64,000 nucleotides of DNA. Source: Castellaniella sp. GTDB lineage: Bacteria > Pseudomonadota > Gammaproteobacteria > Burkholderiales > Burkholderiaceae_B. The number at the start of each line of letters is the position of its first letter. Position 1 is the first letter of the stretch. Under the pieces are notes generated by a model, which worked only from the letters and a program-made list of their open reading frames with translations, ran no database searches and had not been told where the DNA came from. The position numbers were made by a program, and so were the translations under genes. Shown piece by piece: positions 31,221 through 40,915 of the stretch. Location: assembly GCA_019104865.1 (NCBI GenBank), contig JAHRWZ010000038.1, positions 78,286-142,285 of the forward strand, given 5' to 3'.

Positions 31221-32192
31221 TCATTGCGGGTTGAGCTGCTGGATTCCGGCCAGCAGCCAGCCCGCGCCTTCGGCCTTGTACAGATTCCAGACCTCTTCGA
31301 AGCGGAAGGCCTCGGCACCGGCCGATTCGCGCAGCATGCCGGAATAGCGCACGCTTGCCAGATGGCCTCCGGCCACCGCTTCGATGCCCAGCAGTTCGGC
31401 GTTCAGCAGCACGATCCCGGTGACGTTGCCCTCGCCGGGCTGGGGCAGGCGCGGGGTGATTTCCGCCAGCAGATCATCGGTCAGGAATTCCCGCAGGCCG
31501 TCGCGGTCGCCCGCGTCCCATAGGGCCTGGACCCGGGTGAATTGCTGCTTGGCCTGTGCCAGGAAGCTGGGGACATCGAAATCGCCCGGAATGAACCAGG
31601 ACGGATCCTGCGTATCCACCGAAGGAACGGCCTCGATCACCGGGGCCGCCGACGCAGCGGCGGGATTCACCGGCGCGGCAGGCGTCGGCTTCCAGGGAGC
31701 GGCGCCCGATTCCGCCTGACGGTAGCTGTTGCCACCCGCCGGAGTGGCTGCGGCCAGCGGACGCTGGGCGCCGCGCAGTCGGCGCACCAGGAAGATCACG
31801 GCAAACACCACCAATCCGATCAACAAGGCGCTGGACAGGAATTCAAGGAAGGCGCCGGACAGGCCCAGGCTGGACAACAGCGCGGCGATGCCCAGGCCGG
31901 CCGCGATGCCGGCGATGGGGCCCAGCCAGCGGGACATGCCGGATTTGGCGGCCGCGCCGGTGGCTGCCGTGCCTGCCGCAGCCCCGGCGGCGGGAGCTGC
32001 CGCGCGCTGGGTGGTGTTGGCGGCCGGCGGTGTGACTGCCTGACGCTGCTGGATGACGTTGGTGGACTGGCGCCCTAGGCTCGAGCCGCCACCCAACCGG
32101 CGCGCATGCGCATCCGAGGTGACGGACAGCATTGCCAACGCAGCGACAAGCAGCAGCGCGGCGACAATCCAGCGAGGGAATTGAACGGTCAT
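31221..32192 (-). CDS. Tim44-domain protein
   Basis: A 323-residue membrane-associated protein. A signal or anchor segment (about 8-27), a Ser/Ala/Gln-rich low-complexity linker (30-85) and two hydrophobic stretches (about 90-140, with LGPIAGIAAGLGIAALL and LLIGLVVFAVIFLV) precede the C-terminal Tim44-like domain (about 205-320). The domain is the NTF2-like pocket with FLTDDLLAEITPRL and EEVWNLYK. The bacterial family has been linked to envelope proteins, but its role is not defined. ATG 32192 has AGGAGAC upstream. The neighbouring ubi genes make an envelope or quinone role plausible but unproved. Confidence 0.8.
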   Translation of the reverse strand: MTVQFPRWIVAALLLVAALAMLSVTSDAHARRLGGGSSLGRQSTNVIQQRQAVTPPAANTTQRAAAPAAGAAAGTAATGAAAKSGMSRWLGPIAGIAAGLGIAALLSSLGLSGAFLEFLSSALLIGLVVFAVIFLVRRLRGAQRPLAAATPAGGNSYRQAESGAAPWKPTPAAPVNPAAASAAPVIEAVPSVDTQDPSWFIPGDFDVPSFLAQAKQQFTRVQALWDAGDRDGLREFLTDDLLAEITPRLPQPGEGNVTGIVLLNAELLGIEAVAGGHLASVRYSGMLRESAGAEAFRFEEVWNLYKAEGAGWLLAGIQQLNPQ

Positions 32193-32317
32193 GGAGTCTC
32201 CTGGACGAGTTCGTTCATCAGCCTGGGAAGGAATAAAGACAGGGATCCGATTGAATCTGACAACAAGCTGAATACTCATAAATTACCACAGATCTCCGGT
32301 ATGCGCAGCAAGACAAA

Positions 32318-32336
32318 GGGCCGCTCGACGCGGCCC
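32318..32336 (-). terminator. Terminator downstream of ubiE
   Basis: GGGCCGC-GTCGA-GCGGCCC on the minus strand forms a 7-bp GC stem with a 5-base loop, followed by TTTGTCTT. It lies 25 bp beyond the ubiE stop codon. Confidence 0.65.
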
Positions 32337-32361
32337 CATCCCGAAATCGGCGCGATGAATG

Positions 32362-33126
32362 TCAGTTCAGCCGCACCCCTTCGTGCAGCGCCACAACACC
32401 GACCGTCATGTTGAAATACTGTACCCGGCTGAACCCCACGGTGCGCAGCATGTCGGCCAGGGTTTCCTGGTCCGGGTGCATGCGGATGGATTCGGCCAGA
32501 TACCGGTAGCTGGCCTCGTCGGACGCCACCAGCTGGCCCATCTTGGGCAGGACGTTGAAGGAATACCAGTCGTAGACGGGGGCAAGCGGCGGCGCCACAC
32601 GCGAGAATTCCAGCACCAGCAGCTTGCCGCCGGGTTTCAGCACCCGATGCATTTCAGCCAGGGCGCGGTCCTTGTGCGTCATGTTGCGCAAACCGAAAGC
32701 CACCGACACACGATCGAAATAACGATCGGGAAACGGCAGGCATTCCGCGTCGCAAACCGCCACCGGCGTCACCAGGCCGCGATCCAGCAGGCGGTCCCGC
32801 CCGACCCGCAGCATGGAATCATTGATGTCGGTCAGCCAGACCTGGCCGGTAGGCCCCGCCCGGCGTGCGAACGCGCGCGCCAGATCGCCGGTGCCCCCGG
32901 CGATGTCCAGCACCCGCATCCCGGGGCGAATCTGGGCCCGCCCCACCGTGAAGGCCTTCCAGATACGATGCAACCCACCGGACATCAGGTCGTTCATCAG
33001 ATCGTAGCGTGAGGCGACCGAATGAAAGACATCGGCAACGCGATGGGCCTTGTCCGACTCGCGGACGGTCTCGAAACCGAAATGTGTCTGCGGCCCCTGG
33101 CCGGCGTCGTGGGATGATTCAATCAT
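32362..33126 (-). CDS. ubiE: Demethylmenaquinone/ubiquinone C-methyltransferase
   Basis: A 254-residue SAM-dependent enzyme that C-methylates the ring during ubiquinone and menaquinone synthesis. The SAM motif [16 protein letters not shown] (about 72-88) and the family segments [16 protein letters not shown] and [24 protein letters not shown] are complete. ATG 33126 (MIESSH) is chosen; the frame stays open upstream. It is divergent from phoB with 143 bp between the starts. Confidence 0.95.
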   Translation of the reverse strand: MIESSHDAGQGPQTHFGFETVRESDKAHRVADVFHSVASRYDLMNDLMSGGLHRIWKAFTVGRAQIRPGMRVLDIAGGTGDLARAFARRAGPTGQVWLTDINDSMLRVGRDRLLDRGLVTPVAVCDAECLPFPDRYFDRVSVAFGLRNMTHKDRALAEMHRVLKPGGKLLVLEFSRVAPPLAPVYDWYSFNVLPKMGQLVASDEASYRYLAESIRMHPDQETLADMLRTVGFSRVQYFNMTVGVVALHEGVRLN

Positions 33127-33205
33127 GATCCGCGTATCGTACCGCATTCCTCTAGCCATCCCATGGATTGCCAAGACCCTGAAGACGTCATATGAATGAA
33201 ATAAT

Positions 33206-33223
33206 GTGACCGTATGATGACCC
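33206..33223 (-). promoter_or_regulatory. Pho box-like direct repeat in the ubiE/phoB intergenic region
   Basis: On the minus strand GGTCATCATAC and GGTCACATTAT form 11-bp repeats, resembling half-sites of the PhoB box. They are oriented toward ubiE. Matches to the consensus are partial, so this is tentative. Confidence 0.3.
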
Positions 33224-33269
33224 CAGTCACAAACTCCCGCGCTTACCACTCCGTTCGAACTCATCCATC

Positions 33270-33965
33270 ATGCCAGCCACGATCCTCATCGTCGAAGATG
33301 AACCCGCCATCCAGGAACTGCTGACCGTCAATCTGCAACATGCCGGTTATGCGGTGCGCAGCGCCGGCGACAGCCGCGAGGCCCAGGCACAGATCCAGAG
33401 TGTCCTGCCGGACCTGATCCTGCTGGACTGGATGCTGCCGGACCAGCCCGGCATCCGCCTCGCCCAGCAACTGCGCGCCGCGCCGCGAACCCGGGACATC
33501 CCCCTAATCATGCTCACGGCACGCGGCACGGAACAGGACAAGGTGGACGGCCTGGAATCCGGTGCCGACGACTACCTGACCAAACCCTTTTCCCCGCGCG
33601 AGCTACTGGCGCGCATCAAATCGCTGCTACGCCGCCGCGCCCCACAGCTGACGCCCGAGCCGATTCAAGCGGGCACACTGACCCTGGACCCCAACGCCCG
33701 GCAGGTCGTAGGCGCGGGGCAGGCGCTGCCGATGGGACCGACGGAATTTCGCCTGCTACACTTTCTCATGACGCACGCACAGCGCGTGTATAGCCGCAGC
33801 CAGCTGCTGGATCAGGTCTGGGGCGACCATGTCTTCGTCGAGGAACGCACGGTCGACGTCCACATCCGCCGTCTGCGCAAGGCCCTGTCCCCGGCCGCCC
33901 TGGAACACACCATCCAGACAGTCCGGGGGGCGGGCTACCGTTTCAGCACCACACACATGGAATGA
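33270..33965 (+). CDS. phoB: Phosphate regulon response regulator PhoB
   Basis: A 231-residue OmpR-type response regulator. The receiver domain begins ILIVEDEPAIQELL, the phosphoacceptor Asp lies in DLILLDWMLPDQPG (near residue 53), and the Lys in DYLTKPFSP is present. The C-terminal winged helix has FRLLHFLMTHAQRVYSRSQLLDQVWG and VEERTVDVHIRRLRKAL. It controls phosphate starvation genes in the family. It overlaps phoR as ATGA. No pst operon or phoU is in the window. Confidence 0.94.
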   Translation: MPATILIVEDEPAIQELLTVNLQHAGYAVRSAGDSREAQAQIQSVLPDLILLDWMLPDQPGIRLAQQLRAAPRTRDIPLIMLTARGTEQDKVDGLESGADDYLTKPFSPRELLARIKSLLRRRAPQLTPEPIQAGTLTLDPNARQVVGAGQALPMGPTEFRLLHFLMTHAQRVYSRSQLLDQVWGDHVFVEERTVDVHIRRLRKALSPAALEHTIQTVRGAGYRFSTTHME

Positions 33966-35290
33966 TCAAAACTCTCGTCGCCATCGCACTCTGGGCCCTG
34001 GGTGGATGGCTGCTGGGCGCCTGGCTGGGCGCTGCCACCGGCTGGGCCCTGTTTGCCCTGGGACTGCTGATCATGGTCCTGGTCAGCGGCCTGCAGCTGT
34101 CGCGCATCGCCCGCTGGGTACGCCACATCGACGCGCCGCCACCCCCGTCGGTGGGCCCTTGGGACGAGATCCTCGCGCCCATCTACCGAAAGCTCAAGCA
34201 AAACCGCCAGGACCTGCAGGAACGGTCCCGCAATTTCCAACGTGCCTTGCTGGCCGCCGAGGCTCTGCCGGACGGTGCCCTGACTCTGGCGCCGGACAAA
34301 TCCCTGCACTGGTGCAACCAGATGGCCGCCGGCCATCTGGGGCTGAACCTGGAGCAGGACCGCGGCCACAGCATCCTGAACGTCGTGCGATCCCCGGAAT
34401 TCGCCCAATATGCCCGCCAGGACCGGTGGGACAAGCCCCTCATCCTGCATCTGACGCGCGCCGGCCATACCCGCACCCTGATGCTGCACTTGGCGCCCTA
34501 CGGCGTAGGCCAGTTCCTGATGGTCACACGAGACATCACCCAGATCGAGCGTCTGGAGAACACCCGCAAGGATTTCGTCGCCAACGTGTCGCATGAAATG
34601 CGCACGCCGCTGACCGTGCTGTCCGGCTTCGTTGAAACCCTGCTCGACCTGCCCGAGGACGCGCTGACCGCGGATCAGCGCCGCCACTACCTGGAACTCA
34701 TGGCGCAACAGGCTCACAACATGCAGGCTCTGGTCGCCGATCTGCTGGCCCTGTCATCGCTGGAGACCACGCCCAACGGGCCCGGGGCGCCGGTCCACGT
34801 TCCCGCCCTGATCCGCACGGCGCTGACGCAAAGCCAGGCCCTGTCCAATGGACAACATCATTTCGACGTCCAGGTGGATGACGCGCTGCGGGTTGTCGGC
34901 CAGGACAGCGAACTGGCCTCGGCCGTCGGCAACCTGCTGACCAACGCCGTACGCTATACGCCGGCGGGAGGCACGATCACCATCGTCTGGGCACGCCAGG
35001 CCGACGGCGGCGCCTGCTATCAGGTCCGGGACACGGGAATCGGCATCGACGAGGCCGATATCCCGCGCCTGACGGAGCGGTTCTTCCGTGTCAACCGGGG
35101 CAGATCCCGCGCGACCGGCGGCACGGGCCTGGGCTTGGCCATCACCAAGCATGTGGCCCTGCGCCATCAGGCGACGCTGGACATCCAGAGCACACCGGGC
35201 GAAGGCAGCACATTCTCGATCCGGTTTCCGGCCGACAGGGTGTGTGCCGACACCACTGGCCGGATGTCCACGAAGAAGGACGCCGCCTGA
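33962..35290 (+). CDS. phoR: Phosphate regulon sensor kinase PhoR
   Basis: A 442-residue inner-membrane histidine kinase. Two hydrophobic segments lie at the N-terminus (about residues 5-45), followed by a PAS-like domain (about 90-190). The H box FVANVSHEMRTPLTVLSGFVETLLDLPE follows, with the phosphorylated His near 213, then the N box LLTNAVRYTPAGG and the G boxes RDTGIGIDEADIPRL and GGTGLGLAI. It is the usual partner of phoB. It ends directly against ilvA, with no bases between the two convergent stops. Confidence 0.94.
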   Translation: MIKTLVAIALWALGGWLLGAWLGAATGWALFALGLLIMVLVSGLQLSRIARWVRHIDAPPPPSVGPWDEILAPIYRKLKQNRQDLQERSRNFQRALLAAEALPDGALTLAPDKSLHWCNQMAAGHLGLNLEQDRGHSILNVVRSPEFAQYARQDRWDKPLILHLTRAGHTRTLMLHLAPYGVGQFLMVTRDITQIERLENTRKDFVANVSHEMRTPLTVLSGFVETLLDLPEDALTADQRRHYLELMAQQAHNMQALVADLLALSSLETTPNGPGAPVHVPALIRTALTQSQALSNGQHHFDVQVDDALRVVGQDSELASAVGNLLTNAVRYTPAGGTITIVWARQADGGACYQVRDTGIGIDEADIPRLTERFFRVNRGRSRATGGTGLGLAITKHVALRHQATLDIQSTPGEGSTFSIRFPADRVCADTTGRMSTKKDAA

Positions 35291-36799
35291 TCAAAGAAAC
35301 AGTCGATACGCCGGGTTGTCCGTTTCGTTCCAGTACGGATATCCCAGGGTGGACAGAAAGTCCTTGAACGCCTTCTTGTCGTCGGGCGGCACCTGGATGC
35401 CCACCAGGATGCGGCCGTAATCATCGCCCTGATTCCGGTAGTGGAACAGGCTGATGTTCCACTCGGGATTCATCGTCCCCAGAAACCTCATCAGCGCGCC
35501 CGGCCGTTCCGGGAATTCGAAGCGATACAGCACCTCGTGCTTGGCCAGGCCCGAGTGTCCGCCCACCATGTAACGCAGGTGCGTCTTGGCCATCTCGTTG
35601 CCGGTCAGGTCCAGCGTCGGGAAATCCAGCTTGCGGAAGTGCGCCGCCAGCTTTTCGATTTCCGGTTCGGAGCGGATCTGCAGACCGACATAGACGTGGG
35701 CCTGCTTGGCATCCGAGATCCGGTAATTGAATTCGGTGACCGACCGCTGGCCAACCGCCTCGCACAGGCGCAGGAAGCTGCCGCGTTTTTCCGGCAGCGT
35801 GATCGCGAACAGCGCCTCGCGCGCCTCGCCCACGTCCGCCCGTTCGGCCACGAAACGCAGCCGGTCGAAATTCATGTTGGCGCCGCAAGTGATCGCCACC
35901 AGCGTCTTGCCCTTCCATTTCTGCTGCGCGGCGTAGCGCTTCAAGCCCGCGAGAGCAAGCGCGCCGGCGGGCTCCAGCACGCTGCGCGTGTCCTGGAAGA
36001 CGTCCTTGATGCCGGCGCAGATGGCATCCGTATCGACCGTGACGAAATCATCGACGTACTCGCGCACCAGCCGGAAGGTTTCCTGGCCGACTTGTTTGAC
36101 GGCGGTCCCATCCGAAAACAGGCCCACGTCGGCCAGCTTCACCCGGCGCCCGGCCCGCACGCTGCGCACCATCGCGTCGGAATCCTCGGTCTGCACGCCG
36201 ATCACCTGGATGTCGGGGCGCAGCTGCTTGATGTACGCGGCCACGCCGGAAATCAGCCCGCCCCCGCCGATAGCGACGAAGACCGCATCGATCCGGCCCG
36301 GGTGCTGGCGCAGGATCTCCATGCCCACCGTGCCCTGACCCGCGATGACGTCGGGGTCGTCGAACGGGTGTACGAAGGTCAGGCCATCGCGCGCCTGCAG
36401 TTCGGCCGCATGCTCGGCGGCGTCGGTAAAGCTGTCGCCAAACAGCACGACCTCGCCACCCAGGGCGCGCACGGCATCGATCTTGACCTGGGGCGTGGTC
36501 ACCGGCATGACAATGACCGCGCGGCATTTCAGGCGGCTGGCCGACAGGGCGACCCCCTGCGCATGGTTGCCGGCCGAGGCCGCGATCACCCCACGCTTGA
36601 GTTCCTCGGCGCTCAGAGCCGCCATCTTGTTGTAGGCACCCCGCAGTTTGAAGCTGAACACAGGCTGGGTGTCTTCGCGCTTGAGCAGCACCGTATTGCC
36701 GATGCGCTTCGAAATCCGGGGGGCCAGGTCCAATGAGGTTTCATGGGCGACGTCATAGACTTTGGACGTCAGGATGCGTTTCAGGTAATCGACGGACAT
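35291..36799 (-). CDS. ilvA: Threonine ammonia-lyase, biosynthetic
   Basis: A 502-residue PLP enzyme that deaminates threonine to 2-oxobutanoate for isoleucine synthesis. The PLP lysine is in FSFKLRGAYNKM (near residue 53). The glycine loop GGGGLISGVAAYIKQL lies near 178, and SAGNHAQGVA is intact. The C-terminal 170 residues hold two ACT-like regulatory domains, each starting at a hydrophobic strand (FAITLPEKRGSFLRLCE and YRFEFPERPGALMRFL). This is the long allosteric form sensitive to isoleucine in its family. Confidence 0.95.
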   Translation of the reverse strand: MSVDYLKRILTSKVYDVAHETSLDLAPRISKRIGNTVLLKREDTQPVFSFKLRGAYNKMAALSAEELKRGVIAASAGNHAQGVALSASRLKCRAVIVMPVTTPQVKIDAVRALGGEVVLFGDSFTDAAEHAAELQARDGLTFVHPFDDPDVIAGQGTVGMEILRQHPGRIDAVFVAIGGGGLISGVAAYIKQLRPDIQVIGVQTEDSDAMVRSVRAGRRVKLADVGLFSDGTAVKQVGQETFRLVREYVDDFVTVDTDAICAGIKDVFQDTRSVLEPAGALALAGLKRYAAQQKWKGKTLVAITCGANMNFDRLRFVAERADVGEAREALFAITLPEKRGSFLRLCEAVGQRSVTEFNYRISDAKQAHVYVGLQIRSEPEIEKLAAHFRKLDFPTLDLTGNEMAKTHLRYMVGGHSGLAKHEVLYRFEFPERPGALMRFLGTMNPEWNISLFHYRNQGDDYGRILVGIQVPPDDKKAFKDFLSTLGYPYWNETDNPAYRLFL

Positions 36800-36947
36800 G
36801 GCACGCGAGCAGTGGTGGGGAAGCTGAAAAGAATATCACAGCGAAAACAGGCTTTCCTTCCAGCGGGCCGCGACCGATGGCAGACAACTCGACGAAACCG
36901 GATTGAACAGCTACAGTCTTGACGTTACAGAACTGCAACTTTGTCAC

Positions 36948-38444
36948 ATGAGCCTGGGCCAGCGCTATTCGTTCGACAAGCCGCTGTGCGTGCTCATCCT
37001 GCTGGCATACTTGATCATGTTCGCGGGCCTGTGGCTAGCGGCGGCGCAACGCATCACGGCCGAACGCGGCCAGACCGTGGCCGCAGCCATGCGGGCCAAC
37101 TCCAATCTGGCTATCGCCTTCGAAGAACAGACCAACCGCACCCTGAAGGCCGCCGAACAGGTCGCGGCCTTCGCGCGCGAGGAATACCTGGCCCACAGCC
37201 GCACTCTCGATCTGGGCGACTGGATCGATCGCGGTGTTATTCGTTCCCACATCTTCACCATCATTAGCATCGTCGACGAACATGGTGCGATCGTGGGCAG
37301 CACGCAGCACACGCCGCCGTCGGTGAACTACAGCGACCGGGACTTCTTCACCACCCAGCGATCCGAGACGCGGGACGTCCTGTACGTCAGCAAGCCGGTC
37401 ATGGGCCGGGTATCGCACGAATGGCGCATTCCAATGTCGCTACGCATTACCCGCCCCGACGGCAGTTTTGGCGGGGTCGTCGTCATCGCGGTCGAACCCA
37501 CCTACCTGACCGACTTCTATCGTCAGGCCGACCTGGGCGGCGGCGGCCTGCTCGAAGTCACCGGACTGGACGGCATCATGCGCAGCCGCAAGATCGGCCG
37601 CCAGGCCAGTTTCGGAACACCCGCCCGGGATCTTCCCTGGCTCTACCGAAGTGCTACGGCGTCGGCGGGAAATTTCGTCGATACGGGGGAGATAGATGGC
37701 GTCAAGCGCATCATCAGCTACCGGACGCTTGCCGATTATTCCCTGATGGTTGTGGTCGGGACCGCCTACGACGATGTGATGGCCCCCATCCTGCCCCGGA
37801 AAATCACCTATCTGGCGATGGCAGCCGGCGCATCGGCCGTACTGCTCCTTTTCACGATCTGGCTGATGCTGGGGCTCGCCCGTCAGCGCGCCATCACCCA
37901 GGCCCTGCAGGCCAGCGAAGCCCGCCTGGCGCATGCCGCCATGCACGATTCATTGACAGGACTGCCCAACCGCGCGCTGTTCCTGGAGCGTGCCGAGCGG
38001 GCGCTGGGAACCGCCCGGCGGCACATGACCCTGGTGGGGATTCTTTACCTGGATCTGGACGGGTTCAAGGAAATCAACGATCGGCACGGCCATGCTGTGG
38101 GCGACCTTTTACTGCAGCAGATCGCGCAGCGGCTGGAAAGACATGTCCGCGCCCTTTCCGAAGATACGGTGGCGCGGTTCGGCGGCGACGAGTTCGCGAT
38201 GATCCTGGCCACGCTGCCAATACAGGAAGGTGGCGAGGCCATCATCGCTCAGGTCCTGGATGCCCTGTCGCAGCCTTTCGATCTGAATGGCATCGAAGCC
38301 AGGATCTCGGCCAGCATCGGCGCCGCCCTGTACCCGCTGCACGGTCAGGATCTGCAGACGTTGCTCGGCCGCGCCGACGCGGCCATGTATATCGCCAAAA
38401 ACGCCGGCAAGAACCGGTTCCGGTGGTGGCGTGACGAATCCTGA
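36948..38444 (+). CDS. Membrane-anchored diguanylate cyclase with periplasmic sensor domain
   Basis: A 498-residue sensor enzyme. A transmembrane helix (about 11-31) precedes a periplasmic dCache/CHASE-like domain (about 35-280, with SDRDFFTTQRSETRDVLYVSKPVMG). A second helix lies at about 282-310, and the GGDEF domain starts at HDSLTGLPNRALFLERAERAL. The active-site GGDEF is intact (FGGDEFA, near 411), so it should make cyclic di-GMP. The inhibitory RxxD site is not evident (the position reads LSED), so feedback inhibition may be lost. ATG 36948 is chosen; a TTG at 36903 could start a longer protein. Confidence 0.85.
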   Translation: MSLGQRYSFDKPLCVLILLAYLIMFAGLWLAAAQRITAERGQTVAAAMRANSNLAIAFEEQTNRTLKAAEQVAAFAREEYLAHSRTLDLGDWIDRGVIRSHIFTIISIVDEHGAIVGSTQHTPPSVNYSDRDFFTTQRSETRDVLYVSKPVMGRVSHEWRIPMSLRITRPDGSFGGVVVIAVEPTYLTDFYRQADLGGGGLLEVTGLDGIMRSRKIGRQASFGTPARDLPWLYRSATASAGNFVDTGEIDGVKRIISYRTLADYSLMVVVGTAYDDVMAPILPRKITYLAMAAGASAVLLLFTIWLMLGLARQRAITQALQASEARLAHAAMHDSLTGLPNRALFLERAERALGTARRHMTLVGILYLDLDGFKEINDRHGHAVGDLLLQQIAQRLERHVRALSEDTVARFGGDEFAMILATLPIQEGGEAIIAQVLDALSQPFDLNGIEARISASIGAALYPLHGQDLQTLLGRADAAMYIAKNAGKNRFRWWRDES

Positions 38445-38449
38445 CGGCT

Positions 38450-39319
38450 TTAAAGTGCCGCGATCGCCGCGTCGTAGTCCGCCCGCAAACGGGCATAGAC
38501 CGGGCCGGGTTTGCCGGAACCCACCGGACGCCCGTCATACTGCGTGATCGGCAGGACTTCCTTGGTGGCCGAGGACAGCATCAGCTCATCGGCCTGGGCG
38601 ACCTCTTCCCGGGTAATGGGACGTGCCTCGAAGGCAATGCCGGCCTTGGTTGCCAACCCCTCCAGAAACCCGTAGCGGATGCCTTCCAGGATGAAGTGAT
38701 CGCGCACTGGCGCACGCAACACGCCGTCCTTCACCACCCAGATGTTGCAGGATGACCCTTCCGACAGATGGCCGTCGCGAAACTGCAGCACTTCGTCCAC
38801 GCCGGCGTCGGTGGCGTGCTGCTTGGCCAGCACGTTGCCCAACAGGGACACGGACTTGATCTCGCAATGCAGCCAGCGCTCATCGACCATGCTGACGGCC
38901 GACATGCCGTGTTCGCGCTTCTTGGCGTCCGGCCGCTTGAGTGGGGACACCATGCAGAAGATGGTGGCCTGGCTACTTTCCGGGAAGCCATGATCGCGCT
39001 TGGCAACTCCACGCGTCACCTGCAGGTAGACAGTGCGGTTGCCCGCCCCGGATCCCGAGCGCGACAGCATTTCCAGGACGAGCCGCTCCCAGGCGGGGAT
39101 ATCCCAGCCGGTTTCCAGACGGATGGCAGCCAGGCTACGCTGCAGGCGCGCCAGGTGATTGCCCATCAGGAAGGGCTTGCCGCCGTAGCACGGCACGACT
39201 TCATAAATGCCATCGCCGAAAATGAAACCCCGGTCCAGGACCGAGATCTTGGCATCGCCCAGTCGGACGTAACCGCCGTTCAGATAGACGATACTGTCAT
39301 TGTCTACACCGGGAATCAT
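38450..39319 (-). CDS. dat: D-amino acid aminotransferase
   Basis: A 289-residue class IV PLP aminotransferase that interconverts D-amino acids, making D-glutamate or D-alanine as amine source. IVYLNGGYVRLGDAKISVLDRGFIFGDGIYEVVP is the family opening. The PLP-binding Lys lies in CEIKSVSLLGNVLAKQHA (near residue 155), and DEVLQFRDGHLSEGSSCNIW and SSATKEVLPIT complete the motif set. It lies downstream of the glt importer on the same strand, 145 bp after gltL. It ends 5 bp from the convergent diguanylate cyclase. Confidence 0.9.
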   Translation of the reverse strand: MIPGVDNDSIVYLNGGYVRLGDAKISVLDRGFIFGDGIYEVVPCYGGKPFLMGNHLARLQRSLAAIRLETGWDIPAWERLVLEMLSRSGSGAGNRTVYLQVTRGVAKRDHGFPESSQATIFCMVSPLKRPDAKKREHGMSAVSMVDERWLHCEIKSVSLLGNVLAKQHATDAGVDEVLQFRDGHLSEGSSCNIWVVKDGVLRAPVRDHFILEGIRYGFLEGLATKAGIAFEARPITREEVAQADELMLSSATKEVLPITQYDGRPVGSGKPGPVYARLRADYDAAIAAL

Positions 39320-39464
39320 GACTCAACACCTTTTTTACACGATAAAAACGGGGGGTGGCCCCGAATGCGCCTGACCTGTGGGCACGGGCGCACGCCAGCC
39401 GGCCGTCATGACCACTGGCGCCGACGCCCCCGCCCGCCGGGCAGTGGGCGCCGGAATGGGCCGT

Positions 39465-40199
39465 TCAATGATGCAGGATCTTCGACAGGAAGTGCTTGGC
39501 CCGTTCGGATCGGGCATCCGGATTGCCGAAGAATTCTTCCTTGGTGCAGTCCTCGATGATGGCGCCCTGATCCATGAAGATCACCCGATCCGCCACGCTG
39601 CGGGCAAAGCCCATTTCATGGGTGACCACCATCATCGTCATGCCTTCCTTGGCCAGGTCGACCATGACGTCCAGCACCTCGTTGACCATTTCGGGATCCA
39701 GCGCGGATGTCGGTTCGTCGAACAGCATGGCCATGGGATCCATGGCCAGCGCCCGTGCGATGGCCACACGCTGCTGCTGGCCGCCCGACAGCTGACCGGG
39801 GTATTTGTCGATATGCGCCTTCAAGCCCACGCGATCCAGCAAAGCGCGCGCGCGCTCGCCCGCCTCGGCCTCGGAGCGGCCCAGAACCTTGATTTGGGCA
39901 AGGGACAGGTTGCGCATCACGGACAGGTGCGGAAAGAGTTCGAAATGCTGAAACACCATGCCGATGCGAGACCGCAGCTTCGGCAGATTGGTCGTCGGTG
40001 CACCGACGGAGACGCCGTCGATGAAGATTTCACCCTTCTGGAAGGGTTCCAGCGCGTTGGCGGTCTTGATCAGGGTGGATTTACCCGACCCCGACGGGCC
40101 GCAGATCACGACGACCTCGCCCTTGGAGACGGAAGTGGTGCAGTCGGTCAGGACCTGGAAGGATCCATACCATTTGCTGACATTCTTGAATTCAATCAT
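39465..40199 (-). CDS. gltL: Glutamate/aspartate ABC transporter, ATP-binding protein
   Basis: A 244-residue cytoplasmic ATPase of a polar amino acid importer. Walker A is [11 protein letters not shown] (about 34-44), the signature [15 protein letters not shown] follows near 138, and Walker B with [14 protein letters not shown] is near 160. The PGQ-type and H-loop [13 protein letters not shown] are complete. It lies at the end of the gltI-J-K-L cluster, 15 bp after gltK. Confidence 0.93.
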   Translation of the reverse strand: MIEFKNVSKWYGSFQVLTDCTTSVSKGEVVVICGPSGSGKSTLIKTANALEPFQKGEIFIDGVSVGAPTTNLPKLRSRIGMVFQHFELFPHLSVMRNLSLAQIKVLGRSEAEAGERARALLDRVGLKAHIDKYPGQLSGGQQQRVAIARALAMDPMAMLFDEPTSALDPEMVNEVLDVMVDLAKEGMTMMVVTHEMGFARSVADRVIFMDQGAIIEDCTKEEFFGNPDARSERAKHFLSKILHH

Positions 40200-40214
40200 G
40201 GGAGACTCCTGGCC

Positions 40215-40904
40215 TTAGCTGGCGATGGCCATGCGGCGCTCGAGCCGCTTGACCGAACGGGACGCGGCATAGGAAATGAGAAAATAGACAACGGCTGCGA
40301 AAACGAACATTTCCACCAGACGCCCATCGCGCTGGGCGATGTTGTTGGCGGCGCCCAGGAAATCCGTCAGCGACAGCACGTACACCAGGGATGTATCCTG
40401 GAACAGGACGATCATCTGCGTCAGCAGCACGGGCGTCATGTTGCGAAAGGCCTGCGGCAGAACCACGTGCCCCATGACCTGCCAGTAGTTCAGGCCCAGG
40501 GCATAGCCCGCGCCCGCCTGGCCATACGGGACGGACATGATGCCCGCGCGCATGATCTCGCAGAAATAGGCCGCCTCGAACAGAACGAAGGTAATCAGGG
40601 CCGAGGTAAAGCCGCCGACCGCGATGGGACGGCCCGCCTGGGTCACCCAACCGATGACGTACGGCACCAGAAAATAGAACCAGAAAATGATCAGGATCAG
40701 CGGCAGGGCCCGCATCAGGTTCACGTAGAACCCGGCAACCCCGGAGATGACGCGGTTCGAAGAAAGCCGCATCATCGCCATCAGGGTGCCCAGGATGATG
40801 GCACCCACCGTGGCCAGGACCGTGAGTTTCAGGGTGAACGCCAGTCCGGTCCCAAGAACGTAGGGCAGCGTACGCCAGATGACGTCGAAATCGAATCCAT
40901 TCAT
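40215..40904 (-). CDS. gltK: Glutamate/aspartate ABC transporter, permease
   Basis: A 229-residue inner-membrane subunit with about five hydrophobic segments (FTLKLTVLATVGAIILGT, FYVNLMRALPLILIIFWFYFLVPYV and others). It carries the EAA-type coupling loop AGYALGLNYWQVMGHVVLPQAFRNM. ATG 40904 with AAGGGGAC upstream is chosen over the longer open frame. It overlaps nothing and sits 11 bp after gltJ. Both permease genes make the heterodimeric channel. Confidence 0.93.
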   Translation of the reverse strand: MNGFDFDVIWRTLPYVLGTGLAFTLKLTVLATVGAIILGTLMAMMRLSSNRVISGVAGFYVNLMRALPLILIIFWFYFLVPYVIGWVTQAGRPIAVGGFTSALITFVLFEAAYFCEIMRAGIMSVPYGQAGAGYALGLNYWQVMGHVVLPQAFRNMTPVLLTQMIVLFQDTSLVYVLSLTDFLGAANNIAQRDGRLVEMFVFAAVVYFLISYAASRSVKRLERRMAIAS

Positions 40905-40915
40905 GATGGTCCCCT

